Source: Oscillibacter sp.
GTDB taxonomy: Bacteria; Bacillota; Clostridia; Oscillospirales; Oscillospiraceae
Assembly (NCBI GenBank): GCA_003522105.1
Contig: DPGF01000080.1
Coordinates: forward strand, 1-11,110
Length of the DNA stretch: 11,110 nucleotides
Reading direction: 5' to 3'
The number at the start of each line of letters is the position of its first letter. The first letter of the stretch is position 1. Positions 1 through 6,444 of this stretch are shown in pieces. Below the pieces are notes generated by a model. It saw only the letters and a list, made by a program, of their open reading frames with translations. It was not told the origin of the DNA and did not search any database. The translations under genes were made by a program, and so were the position numbers.

Positions 1-6
1 GGTGTT

Positions 7-35
7 ATCTTAGCACGTACCTCATCGTTTGTCAA
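7..35 (-). promoter_or_regulatory. Sigma-A-type promoter firing off the left edge
   Basis: Read on the minus strand there is a perfect TTGACA -35 box (30-35) and a TAAGAT -10 box (7-12), separated by exactly 17 bp. Transcription would start at or just beyond the left edge, so the gene it serves is not visible. It is divergent from the promoter at 81-109. Confidence 0.55.
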
Positions 36-80
36 CACCCTTTTTCAGATATTTTCAAATTATTTTTTCAAGGGTGCATA

Positions 81-109
81 GAGACAAATTTCCCGCAGCA
101 TGTTATAAT
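81..109 (+). promoter_or_regulatory. Promoter of the ATPase/membrane-protein operon
   Basis: A consensus TATAAT -10 box (104-109) is preceded by TGT, giving an extended -10 (TGnTATAAT). A GAGACA -35 box (81-86, 4 of 6 consensus bases) lies 17 bp upstream. The predicted start near 116 gives a leader of about 26 nt before the TTG start codon at 142. Confidence 0.7.
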
Positions 110-128
110 ATAGGAATCGTTTCATTTT

Positions 129-133
129 GGAGG
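129..133 (+). promoter_or_regulatory. Ribosome binding site that sets a TTG start
   Basis: GGAGG at 129-133 is followed by 8 nt and then TTG at 142. The frame also opens at an earlier TTG (127), but that codon overlaps the Shine-Dalgarno sequence itself, so 142 is the credible start. Confidence 0.7.
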
Positions 134-141
134 TATTTCCC

Positions 142-2190
142 TTGGATTTCCAACATATCGAGGCCACTTTCGGGAAGTTGGAGCACTGCTCGCTCTCGTT
201 TTCAAGCGGTCTTAATATCATAGAAGCGCCAAATGAATCCGGAAAATCGACACTGCTCGCCTTTCTCCGCGTAATGCTCTATGGTTTTCCGCCGCGCGAA
301 CGCGGTGCGCTGGCAGACAAGAACCGCTATGCCCCCTGGTCGCTCTCTCCGATGCGCGGCACGCTGTCTCTCTCCTCTCAGAAAGGCAACATCACGCTTC
401 AGCGCGACACCGCGCGAGCAAACAGCCCCATGGGACGTTTTTCCGCCATCTACACCGGCAGCGGCGAGAGCGTTGATGGCCTGACCGCCGCTGACTGCGG
501 CGAGACGCTGCTCGGCATCCCGTGCGAGGTTTATGAGCGCAGCGCTTTTATCCGCCAGAGCAGCCTGACGGTCGACGCCAGCGCTGAGCTTGAGCGGCGC
601 ATCGCAGCACTCATCACCACCGGCGAAGAGGGGCAGTCGTTCAGCGAAGCTTCCGCCGCGCTCAAAAAGCAGCTCAACGCGCGTAAATATAATAAGTCGG
701 GCCGCATTCCCGCACTTGAGGCGGAGATCGTCGCACAGGAGCGATCTCTCGCCGAGCTTTCCCAGCTCACGCGCAGCAGGCAGGAAGCCGAGGCCGCGCT
801 TGCCGCCTTTGACACCGAGGAAGCTTCTCTCCGCGCTCAGCTGCGCGCGCACGACATTTGTGACGCGCAGGACATTCGCCTTGCCGCCGCGCAAGCGCGG
901 CAGCGTTGGCAGACTGCCGAAAGCAGTGCCGAGCAGTTGCGCCGCACGTTGATCGAAGATCGTGTTCCTCCGCGCGACGCGCTGGAGCAGGGCCGCATGC
1001 GACTCATCGCCCTTTCCTCGCTCAAGGCTGATGCCGCAGATGCGCAGCAGCGATACCGCGACGCCGAGGGCGCGCTTGCCGCCTTTGACGCAAAGCCAGC
1101 CGAGCGAGCGCATTCGCTATTACCTTATATAATAGTAGGCGCCGTTCTATTTGCCGCGCTTATGGTCATTCAAACGCTGCCGACCGCTGTCGCGATGGCC
1201 GGGCGTGTTCTTTCCGGCATTGCACTGCTCGCTCTCCTTATTATAGATGCGAATAGCCGCCGCAAAGTCCGCCGCGTACATGACGAAAAGCGCCGCGTCT
1301 TTGAGCAGGCCCTGCGAGAAGCGCAGTCCGATGCCGCAGCGCAGCAAAAGCTCTGCGACAGCGCCGCGCGGGAGCTGCTTGTGCTGATCCCGGCAGGCGA
1401 CATTTCCCGCGTCAGCACCTATCTCGATACCGCGCTGCACAAATATGCCGAGTTGGATACCTTGGAGCGTGAGGCGCGCGAGCTGTCGCTGCGCTGTGAG
1501 CTGCTTTCCGCCCGCGCGCCGAAGGGTGACGTTCCCGACGAGCCAGTTGTGCGCCCCGCACGCTCCCGTGCGGAGCTGCAAACTGCGCTCGACGCGCTCG
1601 CACGGTGCCGTCGTGAAGCTCAGAGCACCTTTGACTACACCTCCGGCCGCTGCCGCGCCATCGGCGATGCCGCCGAGCTTGAAGCCGGGCTCGCGCAGAA
1701 GCGTACCGAGCTTGCGCAGAATCAGGGTGAGTACGATGCCATCGCTCTTGCGATGGAAGCGCTGCAACACGCGAACACCGCGCTGCAAAGCCGCTTTTCC
1801 CCCGCGCTCAGCCGCCGGGCAGGCGAGCTTTTCTCCCGCCTGACGGGCGGAAAATATGAAAGCGTTCTGCTCGACCGCACGTTCTCCGCGCAGGCCGGTG
1901 AAGCAGGTGAGAGCATCTCGCACGACGCGCAGCTTCTGAGCCTTGGCACGCTCGATCAGCTGTACCTTGCCGTGCGCCTCGCGATCTGCGAAAGCGTTCT
2001 GCCCAAAGGTGATCCGCCGCCCATCGTGCTGGACGATGCGCTCGTTCGTTTCGATGATGCGCGCTGCCGTGCCGCGCTCGACCTTTTGCTGGAAGAGAGC
2101 AAATCGCGCCAGATCCTGCTCTTCACCTGCCAGCACCGTGAAAGCGCTTACCTCGCCGGGCGCGACGGCGTCACACTTCTTTCCCTGTAA
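142..2190 (+). CDS. YhaN-like AAA/SMC-type ATPase with central membrane hairpin
   Basis: This 682-residue protein has the split ABC-ATPase layout of the RecF/SbcC/YhaN group. The N-terminal lobe has a Walker A motif at residues 29-37 (APNESGKST). The middle is Ala/Arg/Glu-rich, likely coiled-coil. The C-terminal lobe has a signature-like segment near 599-614 (LSLGTLDQLYLAVRLA) and a Walker B motif near 626-640 (IVLDDALVRFDD). Two hydrophobic stretches around residues 325-370 look like a membrane hairpin interrupting the coiled coil. Bacillus YhaN also has central hydrophobic segments, but at roughly 960 residues it is longer. Family members are thought to act with a SbcD/YhaO-like nuclease in DNA metabolism; no such partner is visible here. 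The TTG start at 142 is chosen for its GGAGG spacing. A CmpB-family gene follows after 29 nt in the same operon. The fold assignment is firm; the cellular role is inferred. Confidence 0.85.
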   Translation: MDFQHIEATFGKLEHCSLSFSSGLNIIEAPNESGKSTLLAFLRVMLYGFPPRERGALADKNRYAPWSLSPMRGTLSLSSQKGNITLQRDTARANSPMGRFSAIYTGSGESVDGLTAADCGETLLGIPCEVYERSAFIRQSSLTVDASAELERRIAALITTGEEGQSFSEASAALKKQLNARKYNKSGRIPALEAEIVAQERSLAELSQLTRSRQEAEAALAAFDTEEASLRAQLRAHDICDAQDIRLAAAQARQRWQTAESSAEQLRRTLIEDRVPPRDALEQGRMRLIALSSLKADAADAQQRYRDAEGALAAFDAKPAERAHSLLPYIIVGAVLFAALMVIQTLPTAVAMAGRVLSGIALLALLIIDANSRRKVRRVHDEKRRVFEQALREAQSDAAAQQKLCDSAARELLVLIPAGDISRVSTYLDTALHKYAELDTLEREARELSLRCELLSARAPKGDVPDEPVVRPARSRAELQTALDALARCRREAQSTFDYTSGRCRAIGDAAELEAGLAQKRTELAQNQGEYDAIALAMEALQHANTALQSRFSPALSRRAGELFSRLTGGKYESVLLDRTFSAQAGEAGESISHDAQLLSLGTLDQLYLAVRLAICESVLPKGDPPPIVLDDALVRFDDARCRAALDLLLEESKSRQILLFTCQHRESAYLAGRDGVTLLSL

Positions 2191-2219
2191 TCCATTCTGA
2201 ATAGAAAAGGAGATCCTTC

Positions 2220-3059
2220 ATGTCCACTCTGCAAGCTTTGCTCCTCCCCAGTGACTTTATTGGTCTTTGCAACCTGTTCCTGCTCTACATTGCCTACAGC
2301 ACCCTCGGCTGGTGCGGCGAAATGCTGTACTGCTCCATTCCCAAGGGGCACCTGTGCGAAAAGAGAGGTTTTCTCAACGGTTTTCTCTGCCCCATCTACG
2401 GCCACGGCGCACTGCTCGTGCTCTACTGTCTGCACGGCGGTTTCCGTAACCCGGTGCTGACATTCATCTTCGGTGCGATCGTCACGTCGATCCTCGAATA
2501 CTTCACGAGCTGGATCATGGAAAAGCTCTTCCACATGCGCTGGTGGGACTACTCTCATTATAAGTTCCAGATCAACGGCCGCGTCTGCCTGCTGAACTCC
2601 GCGTGCTTCGGCCTTGCGAGCGTTCTTCTGTGCCATGTTGTACAGCCGTGGCTCTGGACGCGCATCACAGGTCTCGGCGCCGCCATCACCGTCCCGCTCG
2701 CCTCGTTCATCTTCGGCATTTATCTGATGGACACCATTCTCTCCGTCCGCAGCGCCTTCCAGCTCAGCTCTCAGATGGGCAAGCTGCGCAAACTGCAAGC
2801 CGAGCTCAAGGACTATGTCGCCGAAAAGCGCGAGGAAAACCAGGAGCGCAAGGCCGAGCGCCGCGCCGAGGTTCGCGAGCGCGCCCGCGCGCTGCGCGAC
2901 AGCGCCGATATTTTCGAGCGCCGCCTGCTCCATTCCCATCCTGACATTCGCAAGTCCCGTGAGGATCTGCTTGCCGCCATTCGTGCCCGCCTGAACGAAA
3001 GCGAGGCCGAGGCCAAGCGCGCCGCCGACGGACTTTTCAGCGAGGACAAGAAGGATTGA
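2220..3059 (+). CDS. Polytopic membrane protein, CmpB/PF06541 family (putative ABC transporter permease)
   Basis: This 279-residue protein starts at ATG 2220 behind AAGGAGA (2207-2213). It has about five hydrophobic segments, near residues 14-34, 53-73, 78-98, 118-138 and 146-168. A long charged tail from about 180 to 230, rich in Lys/Glu/Arg, is probably coiled-coil and cytosolic. The N-terminal pattern (YSTLGWCGEMLYCSI, then RGFLNGFLCPIYGHGALLV) and the internal ILEYFTSWIMEKLF and WWDYS motifs are typical of PF06541. Databases label this family 'putative ABC transporter permease', but no ATPase-subunit or solute-binding gene is present, so the transporter label is not supported here. It lies 29 nt after the ATPase gene and is probably co-transcribed with it. 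No terminator is seen before the next promoter. Family membership is confident; function is unknown. Confidence 0.8.
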   Translation: MSTLQALLLPSDFIGLCNLFLLYIAYSTLGWCGEMLYCSIPKGHLCEKRGFLNGFLCPIYGHGALLVLYCLHGGFRNPVLTFIFGAIVTSILEYFTSWIMEKLFHMRWWDYSHYKFQINGRVCLLNSACFGLASVLLCHVVQPWLWTRITGLGAAITVPLASFIFGIYLMDTILSVRSAFQLSSQMGKLRKLQAELKDYVAEKREENQERKAERRAEVRERARALRDSADIFERRLLHSHPDIRKSREDLLAAIRARLNESEAEAKRAADGLFSEDKKD

Positions 3060-3075
3060 TCCGCCAAGTGCGCGG

Positions 3076-3104
3076 TTGACTTCCTTGTTTGAACGGTATA
3101 AACT
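3076..3104 (+). promoter_or_regulatory. Promoter upstream of the Mrp-family gene
   Basis: A TTGACT -35 box (3076-3081) is followed 17 bp later by TAAACT (3099-3104). The overlapping TATAAA at 3097-3102 is a better -10 but has only 15-bp spacing. Either would start transcription near 3110, so the Mrp gene can be expressed apart from the upstream pair. Confidence 0.55.
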
Positions 3105-3110
3105 AAGTTG

Positions 3111-3132
3111 CGCCGCCAAGCAAACGGCGGCG
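3111..3132 (+). promoter_or_regulatory. GC-only hairpin at the 5' end of the Mrp-gene leader
   Basis: CGCCGCC (3111-3117) pairs perfectly with GGCGGCG (3126-3132) across an 8-nt loop. No T-tract follows, so it is not a usual terminator. It sits almost at the predicted transcript start and could stabilise the mRNA 5' end; that role is inferred. Confidence 0.5.
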
Positions 3133-3160
3133 ACCACGCAGCAAAGGAGAATTCTGATCT

Positions 3161-3997
3161 ATGAGCGAATGCACCCATAATTGCTCTACCTGCGGTGAGA
3201 GCTGCTCTGAGCGCACAGCACCGCAGTCCCTGCGTAAGGCTCCCCACCCCGAGAGTCACATCGGCAAGGTGTTCGGCGTTGTTTCCGGCAAGGGCGGCGT
3301 CGGCAAATCCATGGTCACGAGCCAGCTCGCCGTCACCATGCACCGCCGCGGCTTCAAAGTCGGCGTCATGGACGCCGACATCACCGGCCCCTCGATCCCG
3401 CAGGCCTTCGGCGTACACGATAAGGCCGTCGGCACGCAGACGGCGCTTTACCCCTGCGTCAGCCGCAGTGGCATCGAGATCATGTCCATCAACCTTCTGC
3501 TCGAAGACGAGACCGACCCTGTCATCTGGCGCGGCCCCGTCATCGGCGGCGTCGTCCAGCAGTTCTGGACGGATGTTGCATGGGACGTGGACTATCTGTT
3601 CGTCGATATGCCCCCCGGCACGGGCGATGTGCCGCTGAGCGTGTTCCAGTCCATCGCGCTCGATGGTATTATCGTTGTCACCTCCCCGCAGGAGCTTGTC
3701 TCCATGGTCGTGGAGAAGGCCGTGAAGATGGCGGAGAAGATGGACGTCCCCATCGTCGGCGTCGTGGAGAACATGAGCTACGTCGCCTGCCCCGACTGCG
3801 GCAAGAAGATCTATCTCTTCGGCGAGGGCAAGAGCGAGGAAGCCGCCAAGCGTCACTCCCTCCCCCTGCTCGCCCAGATGCCCATCGACCCGAAGCTCGC
3901 CGCCCTTGTGGACGCGGGCAGGATCGAAGAGTTCGAGGGCGCATGGCTCGATCCCGCCGCCGACGCGATCGAAAAAGCCGAAAAGCGTGCCGAATAA
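3161..3997 (+). CDS. mrp: Mrp/NBP35-family iron-sulfur cluster carrier ATPase
   Basis: This 278-residue P-loop NTPase belongs to the Mrp/ApbC/NBP35 family, cytosolic scaffolds that bind a [4Fe-4S] cluster and pass it to client enzymes. The deviant Walker A is at 43-50 (GKGGVGKS), followed by a switch region with DADITGPSIPQAFG and the DMPPGTGD motif. A C-terminal CPDC pair (Cys210, Cys213) matches the family's bridging cluster ligands. The N-terminus adds four cysteines (4, 8, 11, 15; C-x3-C-x2-C-x3-C), resembling the N-terminal ferredoxin-like cluster site of NBP35-type members. ATG 3161 has AAAGGAGA (3143-3150) 10 nt upstream. The gene has its own promoter and ends at a strong hairpin terminator. 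The iron-sulfur client is not apparent from the neighbours. Confidence 0.92.
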   Translation: MSECTHNCSTCGESCSERTAPQSLRKAPHPESHIGKVFGVVSGKGGVGKSMVTSQLAVTMHRRGFKVGVMDADITGPSIPQAFGVHDKAVGTQTALYPCVSRSGIEIMSINLLLEDETDPVIWRGPVIGGVVQQFWTDVAWDVDYLFVDMPPGTGDVPLSVFQSIALDGIIVVTSPQELVSMVVEKAVKMAEKMDVPIVGVVENMSYVACPDCGKKIYLFGEGKSEEAAKRHSLPLLAQMPIDPKLAALVDAGRIEEFEGAWLDPAADAIEKAEKRAE

Positions 3998-4003
3998 CAT
4001 CGC

Positions 4004-4053
4004 AACGATAAAAAGCAGCGCATCTCGCAAGAGATGCGCTGCTTTTTATCGTT
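4004..4053. terminator. Bidirectional Rho-independent terminator
   Basis: Bases 4004-4026 and 4031-4053 form a perfect 23-bp stem capped by a GCAA tetraloop (GNRA class). Five T residues on the right arm (4043-4047) and five A residues on the left arm (4010-4014) give a U-tract in both directions. It lies between the convergent Mrp gene (7 nt away) and F420-ligase-domain gene (3 nt away), so it probably ends both transcripts. Confidence 0.9.
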
Positions 4054-4056
4054 CGT

Positions 4057-5250
4057 TCAGTCGTTGGAATAGTTGTCGAAGTAGCCCTGAATGTAAACGA
4101 TGGGCGTACCCTTGTCGCCGCTGCCGCTCGTCAGGTCGCAGAGAGAACCGATGAGATCGGTCAGGCGGCGGGGCGTCGTGCCCTCGGACACCATGTTGCC
4201 AACCAGGCTCTCGTCCGTTTTCTCGCGGATGCGCTCTTCAATGGCAGCCTTGAGCGCCTCGCCCTTGAGATCGCCGAAGTCGTTGTCGGCAAGGTACTTG
4301 AGCTTCAGCTCGTTCGGCGTGCCGACCAGGCCCTTGGTGTAGCCCGGGGAAACAACGGGGTCAGCCAGCTCCCAGATCTTGCCGACGGGATCCTTGAACG
4401 CGCCGTCGCCGTAGACCATCGCCTCGATGTGCTTGCCGCTGGCATTGCTCAGCAGCGCGCTCAGCTCCTCGGCCACCACCATGCAGTCGCGCGGGAAGAG
4501 CTTGACGGACTCCTCGGTCGCCTTGTTGGAGCCGAGCAGGCCATATTCTTCATTGTAGCCGCTGCCGTCCACGCTCTTCGTGAGCAGGTCGTCAAGACCC
4601 AGCACGATCTTCGCGCCGCCGGCCTTCAGCAGGCGCTTGCTGCGCGCGCGGGTGTGGATATCGCAGGTGATGACAGCGTCCGTGCAGCCGCACAGCGTCT
4701 GCACACGGTTGCCGAAGAGGACTTCGACCTCGGCGCCGGCGTCGGTGATGATGCCGGAATAGAAATCGATGTAGTCAACGCCGGTGAAGGGGTGCACCGC
4801 CGCACCGAACTTCTCGCGGAACTGCTCAAGCGTCAGAACGTCGCTGTACGGGTCAACGCCCGCCTCGTCCAGCTTGTCCCAGTCGACAAGGCCGTTGCCC
4901 ACCTCATCAGAGGGGTAAGAGAGCAGCAGCACGATCTTCTTGCAGCCCATGGCCATGCCGCGCAGCAGCAGGGAGAAGCGGTTGCGGCTCATGATGGGGA
5001 ATGCAACGCCCACGGTGCCGCCGCCGGTCTTTTCGCGCACGTCCTTGGCGATCTGGTCGAGCGTTGCGTAGTTGCCCTGCGCACGCGCCACAACAGATTC
5101 CGTGATCGCAACCACGTCGCGGTCATGCGGCTCGATACCGGCCTCTTTCCATGCTTCCATCACGGAAGCGGCGGCGACCTCAGCAATGTTATCTCCTTCG
5201 CGGATGATAGGTGCGCGCACACCGCGCGCGACAGTTCCGATCGTTCTCAT
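4057..5250 (-). CDS. Coenzyme F420-0:L-glutamate ligase-domain protein
   Basis: This 397-residue protein matches the PF01996 (CofE/FbiB-type) pattern. Its N-terminus has GVRAPIIREGDNI and then the DRDVVAITESVVARAQGNYATLDQIAKDV segment, where CofE proteins carry a GDIVVIAQKIVSKAEG-like sequence. Archaeal CofE is about 250 residues; this protein is much longer, with a conserved middle and end (CGCTDAVITCDIHTRARSKRLLKAGGAKIVLGLDDLL, then LSNASGKHIEAMVYGDGAFKDP). True CofE adds glutamates to F420-0, but no other F420 genes are visible, so the substrate is unknown and could be a different amide ligation. The start codon at 5248-5250 has a good AGGAG upstream on the minus strand. The gene is divergent from the LysR-type regulator, which might control it. 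Confidence 0.75.
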   Translation of the reverse strand: MRTIGTVARGVRAPIIREGDNIAEVAAASVMEAWKEAGIEPHDRDVVAITESVVARAQGNYATLDQIAKDVREKTGGGTVGVAFPIMSRNRFSLLLRGMAMGCKKIVLLLSYPSDEVGNGLVDWDKLDEAGVDPYSDVLTLEQFREKFGAAVHPFTGVDYIDFYSGIITDAGAEVEVLFGNRVQTLCGCTDAVITCDIHTRARSKRLLKAGGAKIVLGLDDLLTKSVDGSGYNEEYGLLGSNKATEESVKLFPRDCMVVAEELSALLSNASGKHIEAMVYGDGAFKDPVGKIWELADPVVSPGYTKGLVGTPNELKLKYLADNDFGDLKGEALKAAIEERIREKTDESLVGNMVSEGTTPRRLTDLIGSLCDLTSGSGDKGTPIVYIQGYFDNYSND

Positions 5251-5276
5251 GGCAAACTCCTTTATTTTTAATCAGC

Positions 5277-5300
5277 GCAAAAGCGCACTCTTGCAAAAGC
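5277..5300. repeat. Direct repeat GCAAAAGC x2 in the divergent intergenic region
   Basis: GCAAAAGC occurs at 5277-5284 and again at 5293-5300, 16 bp apart centre to centre. The second copy covers the -35 box of the lysR promoter. The first is also the core of a small inverted repeat (GCGC AAAA GCGC, 5275-5286) in the leader of the minus-strand gene. These could be regulator half-sites; that is inference. Confidence 0.4.
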
Positions 5301-5320
5301 ATGCAGTGTTGTATTATAAT
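5291..5320 (+). promoter_or_regulatory. Promoter of the LysR-type regulator
   Basis: A TTGCAA -35 box (5291-5296) and a consensus TATAAT -10 box (5315-5320) are separated by 18 bp. Transcription would start near 5327, giving a leader of about 80 nt that contains the hairpin at 5360-5382. Confidence 0.65.
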
Positions 5321-5341
5321 CGCCTCAGAGTGATAAGTAAA
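5313..5341 (-). promoter_or_regulatory. Promoter of the F420-ligase-domain gene, overlapping the lysR promoter
   Basis: On the minus strand TATAAT occupies 5313-5318, with TTTACT (4 of 6 consensus -35 bases) 17 bp upstream at 5336-5341. The palindrome ATTATAAT (5313-5320) therefore supplies the -10 box for both divergent promoters, so polymerase could occupy only one at a time. Confidence 0.5.
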
Positions 5342-5359
5342 GTATCGTTTTTTGATGAT

Positions 5360-5390
5360 AGGCATAAATTTTTCTTATGCCTTTTGTTTT
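5360..5390 (+). terminator. Leader hairpin with T-tract ahead of lysR (attenuator or operator)
   Basis: AGGCATAA (5360-5367) and TTATGCCT (5375-5382) form a perfect 8-bp inverted repeat with a 7-nt loop, followed by TTTTGTTTT. It lies between the lysR promoter and its ribosome binding site (5392-5400). It has the form of a weak intrinsic terminator, or it could be a dyad bound by the regulator. Confidence 0.45.
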
Positions 5391-5407
5391 CAAGGGGAGG
5401 CTTTCGA

Positions 5408-6313
5408 ATGGTCAAGTTGGAGCTTTACCGGGTCTTCCGCGAGGTTGCCGAGGCCGGCAACATTTCCCTTGCGGCAGAGAACCTCTATCTCTCGCAGTCC
5501 GCCGTCAGTCAGAGCATCAAGCAGCTTGAGCAGCAGCTCGGCACGCGCCTTTTCCTGCGTTCGCCGCGCGGCGTCGCGCTCACCGAGGACGGGCGGCTCC
5601 TATTTGAATATGTACGCAGCGCTATGGGCCTTCTGGAAACCGGCGAGGATAAACTCCAGCAGTCGCGCACGCTGCAAGCCGGCACGCTCGTCATCGGCGC
5701 AAGCGACACCGTAACGAGCCAGTTCCTGCTGCCGCACCTTGACGCGTTCCACCGCTCGTATCCGAATATCCATATCCGCATCATCAGCGGCCGCAGTTAT
5801 AAGGTGCTCGGCCTTCTCCGCGCGGGGCGGGTGGACGTTGCCTTTGCCAGTGCCCCCGGCGATGCAGAGGATCTGGAGCATGTGCCCTGCTTTGAAACGC
5901 ATTCCTGCTTTGTCGCCTCTCCTGACTATCCCTGCGACTTTTCCCGACCCTACACGCCCGAGGAGATCGCCGCCTTTCCGCTCATTCTGCTGGAGAAAAA
6001 AGCCTCCTCGCGCACCTACCTTGAAAAGTTCTTCCTGCAAAGCGGCATCAAGCTCACCCCCGAGATCGAGCTCGGCGCGCGCAGTCTTCTTGTCGATCTT
6101 GCCAAGATCGGCTTCGGCGTTGCGGGCGTCACGCGGGAATTCGTCTGTGACGAGTTGGCCGCAGGTGAGATCCGCGAGCTTTCCACCGCCTTTTCCGTCC
6201 CGCCGCGCACGGTCGACCTGTGCATGCTGCGCAACGTTTCGCCCAGTGCCGCAACCGAACGTTTTGCCCACGATGTGCTTGAAAAATTACAGGGCAGTGG
6301 CGCTCCCAATTAA
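5408..6313 (+). CDS. LysR-family transcriptional regulator
   Basis: This 301-residue protein has standard LysR (LTTR) length and layout. An N-terminal winged helix-turn-helix has its HTH at about residues 18-37 (ISLAAENLYLSQSAVSQSIK), followed by LEQQLGTRLFLRSPRGVALTEDG. A LysR-substrate effector domain runs from about 90 to the end (for example LVIGASDTVTSQFLLPHLDAFHRSYPNIHIRII). The start at ATG 5408 follows AAGGGGAGG (5392-5400) and matches where LTTRs normally begin; the same frame is open back to 5072, but that extension would run through the promoter and the neighbouring gene. LTTRs usually bind DNA as tetramers, respond to a small metabolite, and often control the divergent gene and themselves. 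Here that would be the F420-ligase-domain gene. The effector is unknown. No convincing terminator follows before the first glycine-riboswitch promoter. Confidence 0.92.
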   Translation: MVKLELYRVFREVAEAGNISLAAENLYLSQSAVSQSIKQLEQQLGTRLFLRSPRGVALTEDGRLLFEYVRSAMGLLETGEDKLQQSRTLQAGTLVIGASDTVTSQFLLPHLDAFHRSYPNIHIRIISGRSYKVLGLLRAGRVDVAFASAPGDAEDLEHVPCFETHSCFVASPDYPCDFSRPYTPEEIAAFPLILLEKKASSRTYLEKFFLQSGIKLTPEIELGARSLLVDLAKIGFGVAGVTREFVCDELAAGEIRELSTAFSVPPRTVDLCMLRNVSPSAATERFAHDVLEKLQGSGAPN

Positions 6314-6385
6314 CTTTTGCACAGTTTCCGTCATTATGCACATCTCAGCCGCCAAATCTTTATCACTTTCGCCGATTCGATTTTC

Positions 6386-6414
6386 TTGACAAGATTTTTG
6401 CGGCATGTTACCCT
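6386..6414 (+). promoter_or_regulatory. Promoter of the first riboswitch-symporter unit
   Basis: A consensus TTGACA -35 box (6386-6391) lies 17 bp upstream of TACCCT (6409-6414), which is preceded by TGT as an extended -10. The -10 itself is weak. The same arrangement, including the CGGC-TGTTA context, recurs in front of the second unit. Confidence 0.6.
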
Positions 6415-6418
6415 CTTT

Positions 6419-6436
6419 TTCGCTGCAATAAGCGAA
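6419..6436 (+). other. Small hairpin at the 5' end of the first riboswitch transcript
   Basis: TTCGCT (6419-6424) pairs with AGCGAA (6431-6436) around a 6-nt loop, starting within a few bases of the predicted transcription start. The second unit has no equivalent, so it is probably not part of the riboswitch. It may protect the mRNA 5' end (inference). Confidence 0.4.
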
Positions 6437-6444
6437 GATACACG

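Noticed and set aside
10..36. CIRCE (HrcA) operator, suggested by TTAGCAC at 10-16
   Set aside because: Only one partial half-site is present; the partner expected nine bases away does not match GAGTGCTAA.
202..2136. Minus-strand open frames opposite the YhaN-like ATPase (202-1113 and 1147-2136)
   Set aside because: The plus strand encodes clear Walker A and B motifs over the same span; the reverse frames show no recognisable domain or start signal.
2813..4030. 405-codon minus-strand frame across the Mrp gene
   Set aside because: It crosses a promoter, a leader and a perfect terminator and is antisense to the well-identified Mrp ATPase.
5072..5407. N-terminal extension of the LysR-type protein
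   Set aside because: The added residues overlap the divergent gene and its promoters. The helix-turn-helix protein has a good ribosome binding site and normal length from 5408.
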